From NCBI RefSeq assembly GCF_004348985.1, contig NZ_SMKW01000095.1, positions 1-33,476 on the forward strand: a stretch of 33,476 nt of DNA. The letters are read 5' to 3'. Below are positions 17,654-26,448 of this stretch, piece by piece. Each line of letters begins with the position of its first letter. The stretch's first letter is position 1. The translations under genes were made by a program, and so were the position numbers. This DNA is from Saccharopolyspora elongata. GTDB lineage: Bacteria > Actinomycetota > Actinomycetes > Mycobacteriales > Pseudonocardiaceae. Below the pieces are notes generated by a model. It was not told where the DNA came from, searched no databases, and saw only the letters and a program-made list of their open reading frames with translations.

Positions 17654-19711
17654 ATGACGCTTCACGTGGGCATCGACGTCGGTGGCACGTTCACCGACGC
17701 CGTGGCGATCGTCGACGGGCGCGCAATCCGGGGTAAGGCGTTCTCGACCAAGGACGTGACCACAGGGATCCTCGGCGCGCTGGGCGTGCTGCGGGAGCGC
17801 GCAGGGATGACCGAGGCCGAGTTCTTCGCCGCGATCGACCGATTCGTCCTGGGCAACACCATCGTCACGAACGCCGTGGATGAGCAGAAGTACGCCGCCG
17901 TGGGGCTGCTGACCACTCAGGGCTTCCGCGACACCCTGCGCATCGCCCGCTCGGCCCGCACAGACGAGCGCGACCCGCACAAGATGTCGCCGCCGCCGGA
18001 CATCGTGGAGCGTCGCCGCATCGTCGAGGTCGCCGAGCGGGTCGACGCGCACGGCACCGTACTCGTCCCGCTCACCGAGGACGCGATTGCCACGGCCGTG
18101 GACGCGGTGCTGGCGACCGGCGCCGAGGCCATCGCGGTCTGCCTGCTGTGGTCGTTCCGCAATGCCGCCCACGAAAATGCGATCGGCGAGTACCTCGACA
18201 AGCATCACCTGGACATCCCGTACACGCTCTCCAGCAGGCTGACGCCGGTCTACCGCGAGTACGAGCGCATGGTCACCACCGCACTGGACGCCGCGGTGAA
18301 GCCGATCGTGGCGTCGCACTTCGACCGCCTCGCCGACGAGCTACGGAGCAGGGGGCTGCGAGCTCGGGTGCAGATCATGCAGGTGCACGGCGGGTTCCTG
18401 TCGGTGGAGGAGACCGGCAAGGCCCCGATCTCGATGTTCAACTCCGGTCCGGTCGGCGGCGTCGCCGGCGCGCGGCTGCTGGCCAAGCAGCTCGGCCGCC
18501 AGCGAGTGCTGACCGCGGACATGGGCGGCACGAGCCTCGACGCGGCCGCCATCATGGACGACGAGTTCCGGCTGCTGCCCCGCGCCGAGATCGGCGGCCT
18601 GCTCACCAGCCTGACCGCCGTGGACATCGAGACCATCGGCGCCGGCGGCGGCAGCCTCGCCTGGGTGGACGGACGGAACCTGCTGCGCGTCGGCCCGCAC
18701 AGCGCGGGTTCCACGCCGGGCCCGGCATGCTACGGAAAGGGCGGCACCCGGCCCGCGGTCACCGACGCCGCACTCGTGCTCGGGCTGATCAACCCGGACT
18801 ACTACCTCGGCGGCACCGTCCCCCTGTACGAGGACCAAGCGCGGGCCGCCCTGCGCAAGCACGTGGCCGAGCCGCTGGGCATCACCGAGGACGCGGCGGC
18901 CGAAGGCGTGTACCGGCTGGCGACGTCGCAGATGTCCAACGCGCTGCGCAAGATCACCGTGAACCGCGGCCACGACCCGCGCGAGTTCACCCTCGTCGGC
19001 TTCGGCGGCGCGTGCGGGCTGTTCGCGGCTAGCATCGCCGCCGAGGCCGGGGTCCGCGAGGTCGTGATCCCGCGCGACGCCGCGGTGTTCTCAGCGCACG
19101 GCCTCATGCACGCCGACTCGGTGTTCTCCGCGGTGCAGACGAGCCCGTGGACGATGGACCAGCCCGCGTCGGCGCTCGACAAGGAGTTCGCCGCCCTCGA
19201 GGAACGCGCACAAGCATGGTTCGAGGCCGAGGGGATCCCCGAGGACCGGCGCGAGCTGCACCGCGAGGCGGATATGAAGTTCGTGGGCCAGATCTTCGAG
19301 GTCACCACCCGCCTGCCGGCGGGCACCTTCGGCGAGGCGGACAAGGATGCGCTGCGCGCCCAGTTCATCGCCGACTACGAGCAAGAGTTCGGCGCCGGCA
19401 CGGCCTGGACCGAGGCCGAGATTCTGCTGGTCAACTCGCGGGTCCGGGCCATCGGCCACAGCGACATACAGACGGTGGAGCAGATCGCGGGCACCGGCGA
19501 GGAGCGCCACGAGCTCACCCGCCGCGGCGTGATCGAGCCGCTCACCGGCGAGCGCGTCGAGATCAACGTGCACCGCGGGTTCGGTGCGCTCGGTCGGGCG
19601 ACCGGTCCGTGCCTGCTAGAGGAGCCCGACACCACGGTCTACGTGCCCACTGGCGCCACCGTCGAGCTCATCGACAGCGGCGACTTTCTGCTGCGCCTCG
19701 CCGACCGCTGA
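17654..19711 (+). CDS. hyuA: Hydantoinase A/oxoprolinase-family subunit (ketone carboxylase beta-like)
   Basis: A 685-aa ATP-dependent enzyme subunit of the HyuA/acetone carboxylase beta/acetophenone carboxylase family. ATG 17654 follows AAAGGAG by 9 bases. The actin-like ATPase fold is recognisable: HVGIDVGGTFTDAVAIVDG at the N-terminus, VLGNTIVTNAVDEQKYAAVG near 80-100, the central MFNSGPVGGVAGA, LTADMGGTSLDAAAI near 293-307, and ETIGAGGGSLAWVD near 330. The C-terminal part contains VGFGGACGLFA and FVGQIFEVTTRLP. It pairs with the hyuB product encoded 26 bases later. Family members use ATP either to open cyclic amides (hydantoin, oxoproline) or to carboxylate ketones. The CoA-transferase that follows fits the production of an organic acid better than nitrogen salvage, but the substrate is inferred. 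Confidence 0.9.
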   Translation: MTLHVGIDVGGTFTDAVAIVDGRAIRGKAFSTKDVTTGILGALGVLRERAGMTEAEFFAAIDRFVLGNTIVTNAVDEQKYAAVGLLTTQGFRDTLRIARSARTDERDPHKMSPPPDIVERRRIVEVAERVDAHGTVLVPLTEDAIATAVDAVLATGAEAIAVCLLWSFRNAAHENAIGEYLDKHHLDIPYTLSSRLTPVYREYERMVTTALDAAVKPIVASHFDRLADELRSRGLRARVQIMQVHGGFLSVEETGKAPISMFNSGPVGGVAGARLLAKQLGRQRVLTADMGGTSLDAAAIMDDEFRLLPRAEIGGLLTSLTAVDIETIGAGGGSLAWVDGRNLLRVGPHSAGSTPGPACYGKGGTRPAVTDAALVLGLINPDYYLGGTVPLYEDQARAALRKHVAEPLGITEDAAAEGVYRLATSQMSNALRKITVNRGHDPREFTLVGFGGACGLFAASIAAEAGVREVVIPRDAAVFSAHGLMHADSVFSAVQTSPWTMDQPASALDKEFAALEERAQAWFEAEGIPEDRRELHREADMKFVGQIFEVTTRLPAGTFGEADKDALRAQFIADYEQEFGAGTAWTEAEILLVNSRVRAIGHSDIQTVEQIAGTGEERHELTRRGVIEPLTGERVEINVHRGFGALGRATGPCLLEEPDTTVYVPTGATVELIDSGDFLLRLADR

Positions 19712-19737
19712 CCCCCCGCCCGTCAAAGGAGACGACC

Positions 19738-21888
19738 ATGACCAGCACCCCGCGCACGCTGCCCGACGGGTTCGACCCCGTCACTCTCGAAGTGATCCGC
19801 ATGCGCCTGGACTCCATCGTGGAGGAGATGGGCATCGCGATGATCCGCTCGTCGGGCTCCCCGGTGATCACCGAGGCCGGTGACTTCAACACCGCACTGT
19901 TCGACCCCACCGGCCGCATCTACGCCTACTCGGACTATGTCCAGTTCCACATCGGCTCTGGCAGCGTCGCTGTGCAGAACCTGGTCAAGGCGATCGAGGG
20001 TGAACCGCTCGCACCCGGCGACGCGTTCATCTGCAACGACCCGCACACCGCGGGCGCGAGCCACCCGCCGGACACCAACGTGATCTCGCCGATCTTCCAT
20101 GGCGACGAGCTGATCGGCTGGGCTCAGTCGCAAGCGCACCTGGTCGACGTCGGTGGCATGACGCCCGGCGGGTTCGCGCCCGGCGCACACGACTGCTACG
20201 CCGAAGCGCTGCGGCTGCCGCCCGGCGTCAAGATCTTCGAGCGGGGCGAGCCCGTCGAGTGGGTGCGCCGGATCCTGCTCAACAACGTCCGCGTGCCCGC
20301 GCTGTTCTGGAACGACGTGCGCAGCCTGGTTGCGAGCAACAACACCGGCATCCGGCGGCTGCTGAGCACGATCGAAGAGTTCGGGCTCGAGCAGTTCCGT
20401 GACTACACGAGGCTGTCGTTCGAGCTGGCCGAGCAGGTCGTGCGCGACCGGATTGCCCGCATCCCCGACGGCACCTACACCGCCGAGGAGTGGACCGAGC
20501 ACAACGGACACGTCGACGAGCTGTACCGCGTCGCGTGCACCATGACCAAACGCGACGACCAGATCACCTTCGACTTCACCGGCTCCAGCGAGCAGACCGA
20601 CGGTTTCGTCAACTGCAGCTACGGTGCGCTGGTCGGCAGTGTAGCGACCGCCATCGTGCCTATTCTCGCGTGGGACGTTCCGTTCAACGAAGGCGTCATG
20701 ACCGCGTTCGACATCGTCGCCGAGCCCGGGTCGATCGTGAATCCCCGGCCCCCGGCACCGATCAGCAACGGGCACCTCACCACCGGCGCCCGGGTCAGCC
20801 GCGTCGTCACGAAGCTGATGAACGACGCCTGCCGTGGCAGCGACGACGACACCATCCGCGACCGCACCCAGGGCGTGTGGGGCGACTCGTGGACCGGCGG
20901 GATCTCCGCGGGCACCACCGATGACGGCGAGTACTTCGTGCTGTTCAACATGGACGGCGGTGGCATGGGTGCCGGCGCTCAGCCGGACCGTGATGGCCTC
21001 GACTGCGCGGGGATGATGACGCAGGTCAACAACATGCTGCCGGACGTCGAGATGAACGAGATGCTGTACCCGGTGCTCTACCTGTGGAAGCAGCTCAACA
21101 TCGACAGCGCCGGGCACGGCGCCCACCGCGGCGGGCTGGGCCTGCGCTTCGCGTGGACGCTGCACGGCGCCCAGGCGGTCACGCAGACGGTGTTCGCCCC
21201 GAGTGCCCAGGTCGTCGCCGACGGTTTCGGCGGTGGGCTGCCCGGCGGCGGCAGCGGCCACGAGGTCTGGCGCCGGACCGATGTTGCCCCGCTGCTCGCC
21301 GATGGCCTGGTGCCCGCCCCGGACAAGCTGAGCGCGGCGGACCGGGAGTTGCTGGCGATCAACCAGCAGTCGGTCAGGGTCCGCGCCGGAGACGTGTTTG
21401 TGCAGTGGATCGCCGGCGGAGGCGGTTACGGCGACCCGCTGCTGCGCGACCCGCAGCTCGTCGCCGCCGACGTCCGCGACGGCTACGTGACCGGCGAGAC
21501 CGCGCAGCGCACCTACGGCGTGATCGTCACCGATGGCACCGTCGACGAGGCCGCCACCCGGCGAGCCCGCACCGCGCTGCGCCAGGAACGCCTCGGCAGC
21601 ACCCCCGCCCAGCAGGTCCCGCCGAAGTCGCCGGCCGGGTCCTCCGCGCCACGCCGCGACGCCGACGGCTGGTACGTGCCAGCCAGCGGCGCTCGCCTGG
21701 GCACCGGCGAAGACTGGCGCGGCAAGGCGCGGAAGGTCACCTACGTCGCCGCCGAGCGGTTGGCCGAGTACGGAGTCCGTGTCCGCCCGCGTACCGAGGG
21801 CCGCCGCGTGCTGATCGACGAGTTCTACAGTCCCTCGTGCGGCACCCTCCTGGAGGCCCGCGTTCGGGTGGATGCGGCCGAGAGCTGA
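19738..21888 (+). CDS. hyuB: Hydantoinase B-family subunit with extended C-terminus (ketone carboxylase alpha-like)
   Basis: A 716-aa catalytic partner of HyuA. ATG 19738 has AAAGGAG 6 bases upstream. Residues 1 to about 560 form a complete HyuB domain: DPVTLEVIRMRLDSIVEEMG, the metal-site segment GDAFICNDPHTAGASHPPD, AHLVDVGGMTPGGFAPGAHD, FTGSSEQTDGFVNCSYGAL, and GGGLPGGGSGHEVW toward the end. The domain ends with WIAGGGGYGDPLLRDP, where ordinary HyuB proteins stop soon after. Here about 130 more residues follow, ending FYSPSCGTLLEARVRVDAAE. That tail resembles the CPxCG-type end of carboxylase gamma subunits, with the first Cys replaced by Ser. A fused, partly degenerate gamma domain is my inference. 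No separate gamma gene is present. Confidence 0.88.
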   Translation: MTSTPRTLPDGFDPVTLEVIRMRLDSIVEEMGIAMIRSSGSPVITEAGDFNTALFDPTGRIYAYSDYVQFHIGSGSVAVQNLVKAIEGEPLAPGDAFICNDPHTAGASHPPDTNVISPIFHGDELIGWAQSQAHLVDVGGMTPGGFAPGAHDCYAEALRLPPGVKIFERGEPVEWVRRILLNNVRVPALFWNDVRSLVASNNTGIRRLLSTIEEFGLEQFRDYTRLSFELAEQVVRDRIARIPDGTYTAEEWTEHNGHVDELYRVACTMTKRDDQITFDFTGSSEQTDGFVNCSYGALVGSVATAIVPILAWDVPFNEGVMTAFDIVAEPGSIVNPRPPAPISNGHLTTGARVSRVVTKLMNDACRGSDDDTIRDRTQGVWGDSWTGGISAGTTDDGEYFVLFNMDGGGMGAGAQPDRDGLDCAGMMTQVNNMLPDVEMNEMLYPVLYLWKQLNIDSAGHGAHRGGLGLRFAWTLHGAQAVTQTVFAPSAQVVADGFGGGLPGGGSGHEVWRRTDVAPLLADGLVPAPDKLSAADRELLAINQQSVRVRAGDVFVQWIAGGGGYGDPLLRDPQLVAADVRDGYVTGETAQRTYGVIVTDGTVDEAATRRARTALRQERLGSTPAQQVPPKSPAGSSAPRRDADGWYVPASGARLGTGEDWRGKARKVTYVAAERLAEYGVRVRPRTEGRRVLIDEFYSPSCGTLLEARVRVDAAES

Positions 21889-21915
21889 CGAGTCACCTAC
21901 AGATCAGGGGCGAAC

Positions 21916-23193
21916 ATGACCATCAACGACGACGGCACGATTGTGGGCATGCTGCCTGGCGGGCTGTCTCGGGGCGCGCTGCGCGGCATCGTGGTTCTGG
22001 ATATCACCCGGGTCGTGGCGGGCCCGTTCTGCTCGATGCTGCTGGCCGACCTCGGCGCGACCGTGATCAAGATCGAGAACCCGAAGGACCCGGACTACAC
22101 CCGGGACTTCCCGCCGAAGCTGACGTCCTCGTCCGGTGAGCCGGGCGGACCGGACGCGGAGTTCAGCGCGTTCTTCGCGCAGTACAACCGGAACAAGTTC
22201 GGCCTCACCCTCGATCTATCCACTGAGGACGGTAAGGACCTGCTCAAGAAGCTGGTGCGACGTGCCGACGTCCTGGTCGAGAACTTCCGGCCGGGCACGA
22301 TGGACAAGCTCGGCGTCGGCTACGACGTGCTGCGTGGGGAGAACCCGCGCCTGGTGTACACGGCGATCTCCGGTTACGGCCAGACCGGACCGTACCGGCG
22401 CCGGCCCGCTTACGACAACAGCGCGCAGGCCACCGGCGGCCTGTGGTCGATGAACGGGTTCCCGGACTGGCCACCCGCTCGCATCGGCACCATCATTGGC
22501 GACCTGTCCGCGACGCTGTACGCCGTCATCGGCACCCTGGCCGCACTGCGGCACGCAGAAAAGACAGGCGAGGGACAGCTGGTCGATGTGTCCCAACAGG
22601 ACTCAGTGCTCAGCCTCACGGAGAACGCTGTCGTGTCCTACACCGTCGACGGCAAGGTCCCCGGGCCGCTGGGCAACGAACATCCCTTCGTCAAGCCCTA
22701 CGAGCTCTACCCATGCAAGGATGGGTTCGTGTTCTTCGGCGGCTATACCGACAAGTTCTGGCGTTTGTCTTGCGACCTGTTCGGACAGCCCGAGCTCGCT
22801 GACGACCCCGAAATCGACACCATGGCCAAGCGATTCGTACCCGAGGTCTACGAACGACGGGTCCGGCCGCTGCTGCACAAGTGGTTCGAGGACAAGACGA
22901 AGGCCGAGTTGGAGGAGATCGTCGGTGACGCCGTGCCGTTGAGTGCGATCAAGAACATCGGCGAGGTCGTCGAGGACCCGCAGATCGCCGCGCGCGACAT
23001 GATCGTCGACGTCGAGTACCCCGAGTTCGGGCAGCTGCGCATGTTCGGCTCGCCCATCAAGCTCGCCGGCACGCCCACTCAGCCACGTGGGCTCGCGCCG
23101 AAGGTCGGTGAGCACGCCGACACGGTCCTGCGGGCACTCGCCGACCTCGACGACGAGCGCATCGCCGAGCTGCGCGAGAAGGGGGTGATCTGA
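21916..23193 (+). CDS. Class III CoA-transferase (CaiB/BaiF family)
   Basis: A 425-aa family III acyl-CoA transferase moving CoA between carboxylic acids. The N-terminal pattern LDITRVVAGPFCSMLLADLG, ATVIKIENP, NRNKFGLTLDLS and VLVENFRPGTMDKLGVGYDV is diagnostic. The catalytic Asp is expected in IGTIIGDLSATLYAVIG (about residue 197), and it is present. A GGYTDKFW segment and the usual C-terminal lobe follow, and the length is normal. ATG 21916 lies 27 bases after hyuB with a GGGG-rich ribosome site, and its stop overlaps the next ATG by one base, so it is in the hyuAB operon. It probably activates the acid made by HyuAB. Donor and acceptor are unknown. Confidence 0.92.
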   Translation: MTINDDGTIVGMLPGGLSRGALRGIVVLDITRVVAGPFCSMLLADLGATVIKIENPKDPDYTRDFPPKLTSSSGEPGGPDAEFSAFFAQYNRNKFGLTLDLSTEDGKDLLKKLVRRADVLVENFRPGTMDKLGVGYDVLRGENPRLVYTAISGYGQTGPYRRRPAYDNSAQATGGLWSMNGFPDWPPARIGTIIGDLSATLYAVIGTLAALRHAEKTGEGQLVDVSQQDSVLSLTENAVVSYTVDGKVPGPLGNEHPFVKPYELYPCKDGFVFFGGYTDKFWRLSCDLFGQPELADDPEIDTMAKRFVPEVYERRVRPLLHKWFEDKTKAELEEIVGDAVPLSAIKNIGEVVEDPQIAARDMIVDVEYPEFGQLRMFGSPIKLAGTPTQPRGLAPKVGEHADTVLRALADLDDERIAELREKGVI

Positions 23194-23990
23194 TGAGCGG
23201 CATTGCCCTCGACCGCGACGGCGCGGTCGCGATCATCCGGTTCAACCGTCCGGACAAACTCAACGCGCTCACACTCGCAATGTACGAAGAACTCGGCGAG
23301 GCCTTCGCCGAGGTCCGCGACGACGACTCTCTCGCCGTCGCGATCCTCACCGGCAGCGGAGACCGAGCCTTCTGCGTCGGCGCCGACCTCACCGAGTCCA
23401 TCCCCGCCCTGGCGGAGGGGCGTTTCGACATTTCCGAATGGGATGATGCGCACCAGAAGCACACTGCGCTGTTCAAACCGGTGATAGCCGCGATCAACGG
23501 CCTCTGCCTCGGCGGCGGGTTCGAGATCATGCTGTCCACCGACATCCGCATCAGTGCCGACACCGCCGAGTTCGGTCTGCCCGAGAGCGGTGTCGGCGTC
23601 GTGCCCGCCGGTGGCACGCTCACCCGGCTCACACGGCAGATCCCGTACGTCTGGGCGATGGAGCTGATGCTCCACGGTGACCGGATCCCGGCTACCCAAG
23701 CTCTACGGTACGGCCTGCTCAACGACGTCGTCCCCGCGTCGCAGCTGCTCGAGGCCGCGCTCGACCGCGCTCACCGGCTGGTGGGCAAGAGCGGCACCGC
23801 GCTCGCGACGATCAAAGAGGCCGTCCTTCGCCTCGGCGACCTCCCGCAGGACCAGGCCTTCCACAGCGAAGCCCTCTACGGTCAGAAGGCCTTCACCTCA
23901 CCCGACGCCCGCGAAGGCCTCAGCGCCTTCGCTGAACGCCGTCCGCCGGACTTCCCGTCCCGCCACGGCACCAAGCCCCCTCCTAACTGA
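23193..23990 (+). CDS. Enoyl-CoA hydratase/isomerase (crotonase family)
   Basis: A 265-aa crotonase-fold enzyme, translationally coupled to the CoA-transferase (TGATG). RFNRPDKLNALTLAMYEELG is the N-terminal pattern, GDRAFCVGADL the oxyanion-hole segment, and CLGGGFEIMLSTDIRISAD carries the first catalytic Glu (about residue 111). FGLPESGVGVVPAGGTLTRL carries the second (about 131). With both Glu residues present, a hydratase is more likely than a pure isomerase or a thioesterase-type member. It should hydrate an enoyl-CoA downstream of the CoA-transfer step; 3-methylglutaconyl-CoA would link to HMG-CoA but is only a guess. Last gene of this operon; no hairpin is obvious after it. Confidence 0.93.
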   Translation: MSGIALDRDGAVAIIRFNRPDKLNALTLAMYEELGEAFAEVRDDDSLAVAILTGSGDRAFCVGADLTESIPALAEGRFDISEWDDAHQKHTALFKPVIAAINGLCLGGGFEIMLSTDIRISADTAEFGLPESGVGVVPAGGTLTRLTRQIPYVWAMELMLHGDRIPATQALRYGLLNDVVPASQLLEAALDRAHRLVGKSGTALATIKEAVLRLGDLPQDQAFHSEALYGQKAFTSPDAREGLSAFAERRPPDFPSRHGTKPPPN

Positions 23991-24035
23991 GAGGGACCAG
24001 TGATTAGGGTGTCGCCCGGACCCGCTCGCATCGAA

Positions 24036-24368
24036 TTAGCTGGTGATGATCGCGGCGTCCGGGTGCTGCTCAAAATGGGCTCGGGCGGCCTCCGCAAGCT
24101 CCCCAGCGGAGTTGCAAGCGGCAGTGAACTGGGCCAACAACGCGGTGAGCTGGATCCTCATCGCCTCCTCGACCATGCCTGGCTGGCGCAACTGCTCGGT
24201 GCGGAAGACGCTGTGGTGCCGGGAGGAATAGCCGCTAGGCAGGATCGAGTTCTCGTAGTCGTCGTGGCTGGCGCGGTAGATGGCGAAGCCCCAGGTAGTG
24301 GCGGATCCGGTGTAGCGCAACCGCAGAAGCGGCAGGGTGGTGCCGTCGGAGAGTTCGCCGGTGACGTA
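24036..24368 (-). pseudogene. Conserved actinobacterial hypothetical gene, 5' end cut off
   Basis: The minus frame reads YVTGELSDGTTLPLLRLRYT, then GFAIYRASHDDYENSILPSG, which I know as a recurring pattern of unnamed actinobacterial proteins often found near transposons. It continues to TAA at 24036. Upstream of about 24368 the frame meets the IS630 fragment of the opposite strand, so its start is lost. The half after PSG is less familiar and might be a frame-shifted continuation. I cannot give a function. Confidence 0.5.
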
Positions 24369-24370
24369 GG

Positions 24371-24838
24371 CACTTCGCCGCCTACGACGTGCACCGGGCC
24401 CACGTGATCGGACGCTGCGAACCCACCACTGGCATCGCCCCGTTCTCTCGCCTGGTCGACCAGGTCATGACCATCGAGCCCTACGCCAGCGCCCGCCGCG
24501 TGTTCTGGATCGTGGACAACGGGGCATCCCACCGCAACTGGGCCGCGGCTGCCCGTATGAACGACGCCTTTTCCAACGCCCACATGGTCCACTTACCGGT
24601 ACACGCCTCGTGGTTGAACCAGGTGGAGATCTACTTCTCCGCTGTGCAGCGCAAAGCGCTCACCTCGGACGACTTCCTCGATCTCGACGAGGTCGCCGAA
24701 CGGCTGCTGTCCTTCCAAGACCACTACAACGCCACCGCCCACCCCTTCGACTGGACCTTCACCAGCCACGATCTCAACCGGCTGCTCACCAGGATCGGCA
24801 GTCACGATCGCCACGCACCACAACCACTGACCGCATGA
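24371..24838 (+). pseudogene. IS630-family transposase, C-terminal two-fifths
   Basis: From 24371 the frame reads HFAAYDVHRAHVIGRCEPTT, then VFWIVDNGASHRNWAAAARM with the second catalytic Asp (VDNGASH), and VHLPVHASWLNQVEIYFSAV with the catalytic Glu, ending at TGA 24836-24838. A TGA at 24362-24364 closes the frame just upstream, so the N-terminal DNA-binding part and the first Asp are missing. The element is dead. It is a different IS630 subgroup from the fragment at 8222-8527. It separates the enoyl-CoA hydratase operon from the downstream activator gene. Confidence 0.8.
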
Positions 24839-24869
24839 TCAATCCCCGACGAACTAACGGGCGCGACCA

Positions 24870-26369
24870 CTAGCGGTTCGTGGTCTGTTCGGGGATCCGG
24901 ATGCGGTATTGCGCCATCTTGCGGTAGATCGTCGCTCGACCGACGCCGAGTTCGGTCGCCGCCTGCGCCACGGTCGTCCCCGGCTCGGTCAGGCATCGGA
25001 TGATCTCGTCGCGTTCGACGGCCTGGAGTCGGGTGAGCGGGCGGCCTGGGCTGGTGAAGACCTCAGCCGGTAGGTGGTGCAGGTCGATCGTCGTGGCACC
25101 TGCAGCCGCCTCACGCATCACCTTCCGGAGCTGGCGGATGTTTCCCGGCCAGTCGTAGGAGGTCAGCGCTCGCTCCGCGGCCGAGGTGAAGGTCACGGCA
25201 CGGCCCCGGTCCTGGCGGACGAAGTGGCGGGCGAGGGGGAGGATGTCGTCCGGGTGGGAGCGCAGGGCGGGTGCCTCCACCACGGCGTCGACCAGCGGGC
25301 GCAGCTCCTCCGGGATCGCGTAGTCCCTCCGGGCGGTGATGACGAATGGTTGCAGCCGGTCGGTGGCCCGGTGCACCGCGCTGAACAGTCGGGCCAGTTC
25401 GGTCGTGGCCCAGGCCGGCAGCGCGTCCACGTCGGAGACGATGATGCAGGTGTTGTCCTTGCCGAGTTCAGGAACCCACAGCGTCAGCCACGCTTCGATG
25501 TCTTCCGGCGCTGGAGGTCGGGCGCTGAGCACGCGTTCCCGCGTCAGCTCCCGGCGGGCCAGCGACACCAGAGCCGTTTTGCCCGCCCCCGGCTCGCCGA
25601 TGACCGCGACGCGCAGCCCCTGCTGGAACGCCGTGCGTGCTTGCGCGACTGCATTGGTCCACGTGGGCGACAGCGCGGCGAAGGTGGTGCTCGGCTGCTG
25701 GAGGCGGTCGGCGTAGACCCGGAACACCTCGCCGCGAGGCATCGGTCGGATCTTGCGCCCCGCGCTGCGCGCCAGCATCAGCGAGGTGGTGTTTCCGGCC
25801 GCTGCCTGGGCGAGGGCCAGCAGGAGCTCGGATGAGGAGTCGGACCAGGTGGTGAGGTTGATGCTGCCGGCGATGCCGCCGTTGACCGGATCCAGGACGG
25901 GAGCAGCGGCGCAGGTGTAGCCGCGCAGGCCGGTGCAGTAGTGCTCGTTCGCCCGCACCAGTGACGGAGTGCGATCGGCCAGGGCGAGGCCGAGCCCGTT
26001 GGTGCCGGCGTTGCGTTCGGCGAAGTAGAACCCGGGTGCGAGGTGTACCCGATCGAGTGAACGGTTGATCGAGCTGTCCTCGGACATCCTGCCCAGCACG
26101 AGGCCGTCGCTGTCGGTGACCATCATGCTCACCGGTTCGTTGGCCAGCGTCGCCTGCAGGCCGCGGAGCACCTCGTGGCCGCATTCGTACAGCAGCGAGT
26201 CGGTATCCACCGAGCCGGTGAACACCGGGCGCAGCTCGTCCGCTGCCAACCCGTAGCGCTCGCTGCGCCGCCAGGAGGCGCGCAGTCGCGGAGCGATTCC
26301 GGCCGCCCGGCGGGGCGAGAAGGGGCACTCTGCCGTGTCCGTGTGGGGTGCGCGCTGGGGTTTGTCCAT
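24870..26369 (-). CDS. AcoR/MimR-type transcriptional activator (GAF, AAA+, Fis HTH)
   Basis: A 499-aa activator. The ATG at 26369 has GGAGG 6 bases upstream; longer frames start upstream without such a site. A GAF-type sensor occupies about residues 50-215 (VTDSDGLVLGRMSEDSSINR, FYFAERNAGTNGLGLALADR, GIAGSINLTTWSDSSSELLL). An AAA+ domain follows, with Walker A GEPGAGKT near 285 and a weak Walker B CIIVSDVDAL. The Fis-type helix-turn-helix is at the end (VAQAATELGVGRATIYRKMA). The GAFTGA loop needed to contact sigma-54 is absent, as expected in actinobacteria, so it must work with a sigma-70-type polymerase. Regulators of this kind (MimR, AcoR) control propane/acetone monooxygenase and acetoin genes. 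It diverges from the amidohydrolase operon. Confidence 0.9.
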   Translation of the reverse strand: MDKPQRAPHTDTAECPFSPRRAAGIAPRLRASWRRSERYGLAADELRPVFTGSVDTDSLLYECGHEVLRGLQATLANEPVSMMVTDSDGLVLGRMSEDSSINRSLDRVHLAPGFYFAERNAGTNGLGLALADRTPSLVRANEHYCTGLRGYTCAAAPVLDPVNGGIAGSINLTTWSDSSSELLLALAQAAAGNTTSLMLARSAGRKIRPMPRGEVFRVYADRLQQPSTTFAALSPTWTNAVAQARTAFQQGLRVAVIGEPGAGKTALVSLARRELTRERVLSARPPAPEDIEAWLTLWVPELGKDNTCIIVSDVDALPAWATTELARLFSAVHRATDRLQPFVITARRDYAIPEELRPLVDAVVEAPALRSHPDDILPLARHFVRQDRGRAVTFTSAAERALTSYDWPGNIRQLRKVMREAAAGATTIDLHHLPAEVFTSPGRPLTRLQAVERDEIIRCLTEPGTTVAQAATELGVGRATIYRKMAQYRIRIPEQTTNR

Positions 26370-26427
26370 TTCCGGCCTCCACGCGACGCGTCGTCGCGCC
26401 GACCTCGGCCACGGTAACGCCATATGC

Positions 26428-26447
26428 GCTGATCCTCATAGGTCAGC
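26428..26447. promoter_or_regulatory. Imperfect inverted repeat, possible second operator
   Basis: GCTGATCCTCATAGGTCAGC has perfect 5-bp outer arms (GCTGA/TCAGC) and weaker inner symmetry. Its centre is about 20 bases, two helical turns, from the centre of the perfect palindrome that follows, which suits cooperative binding on one face of the DNA. Confidence 0.4.
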
Positions 26448-26448
26448 A

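Noticed and set aside
19723..21261. 512-codon minus-strand frame opposite hyuB
   Set aside because: Antisense shadow; the plus strand has complete HyuB motifs and correct codon bias.
26370..26423. Longer start for the MimR-like activator
   Set aside because: The extension is Arg-rich, lies in the divergent promoter region and lacks the GGAGG site found before ATG 26369.
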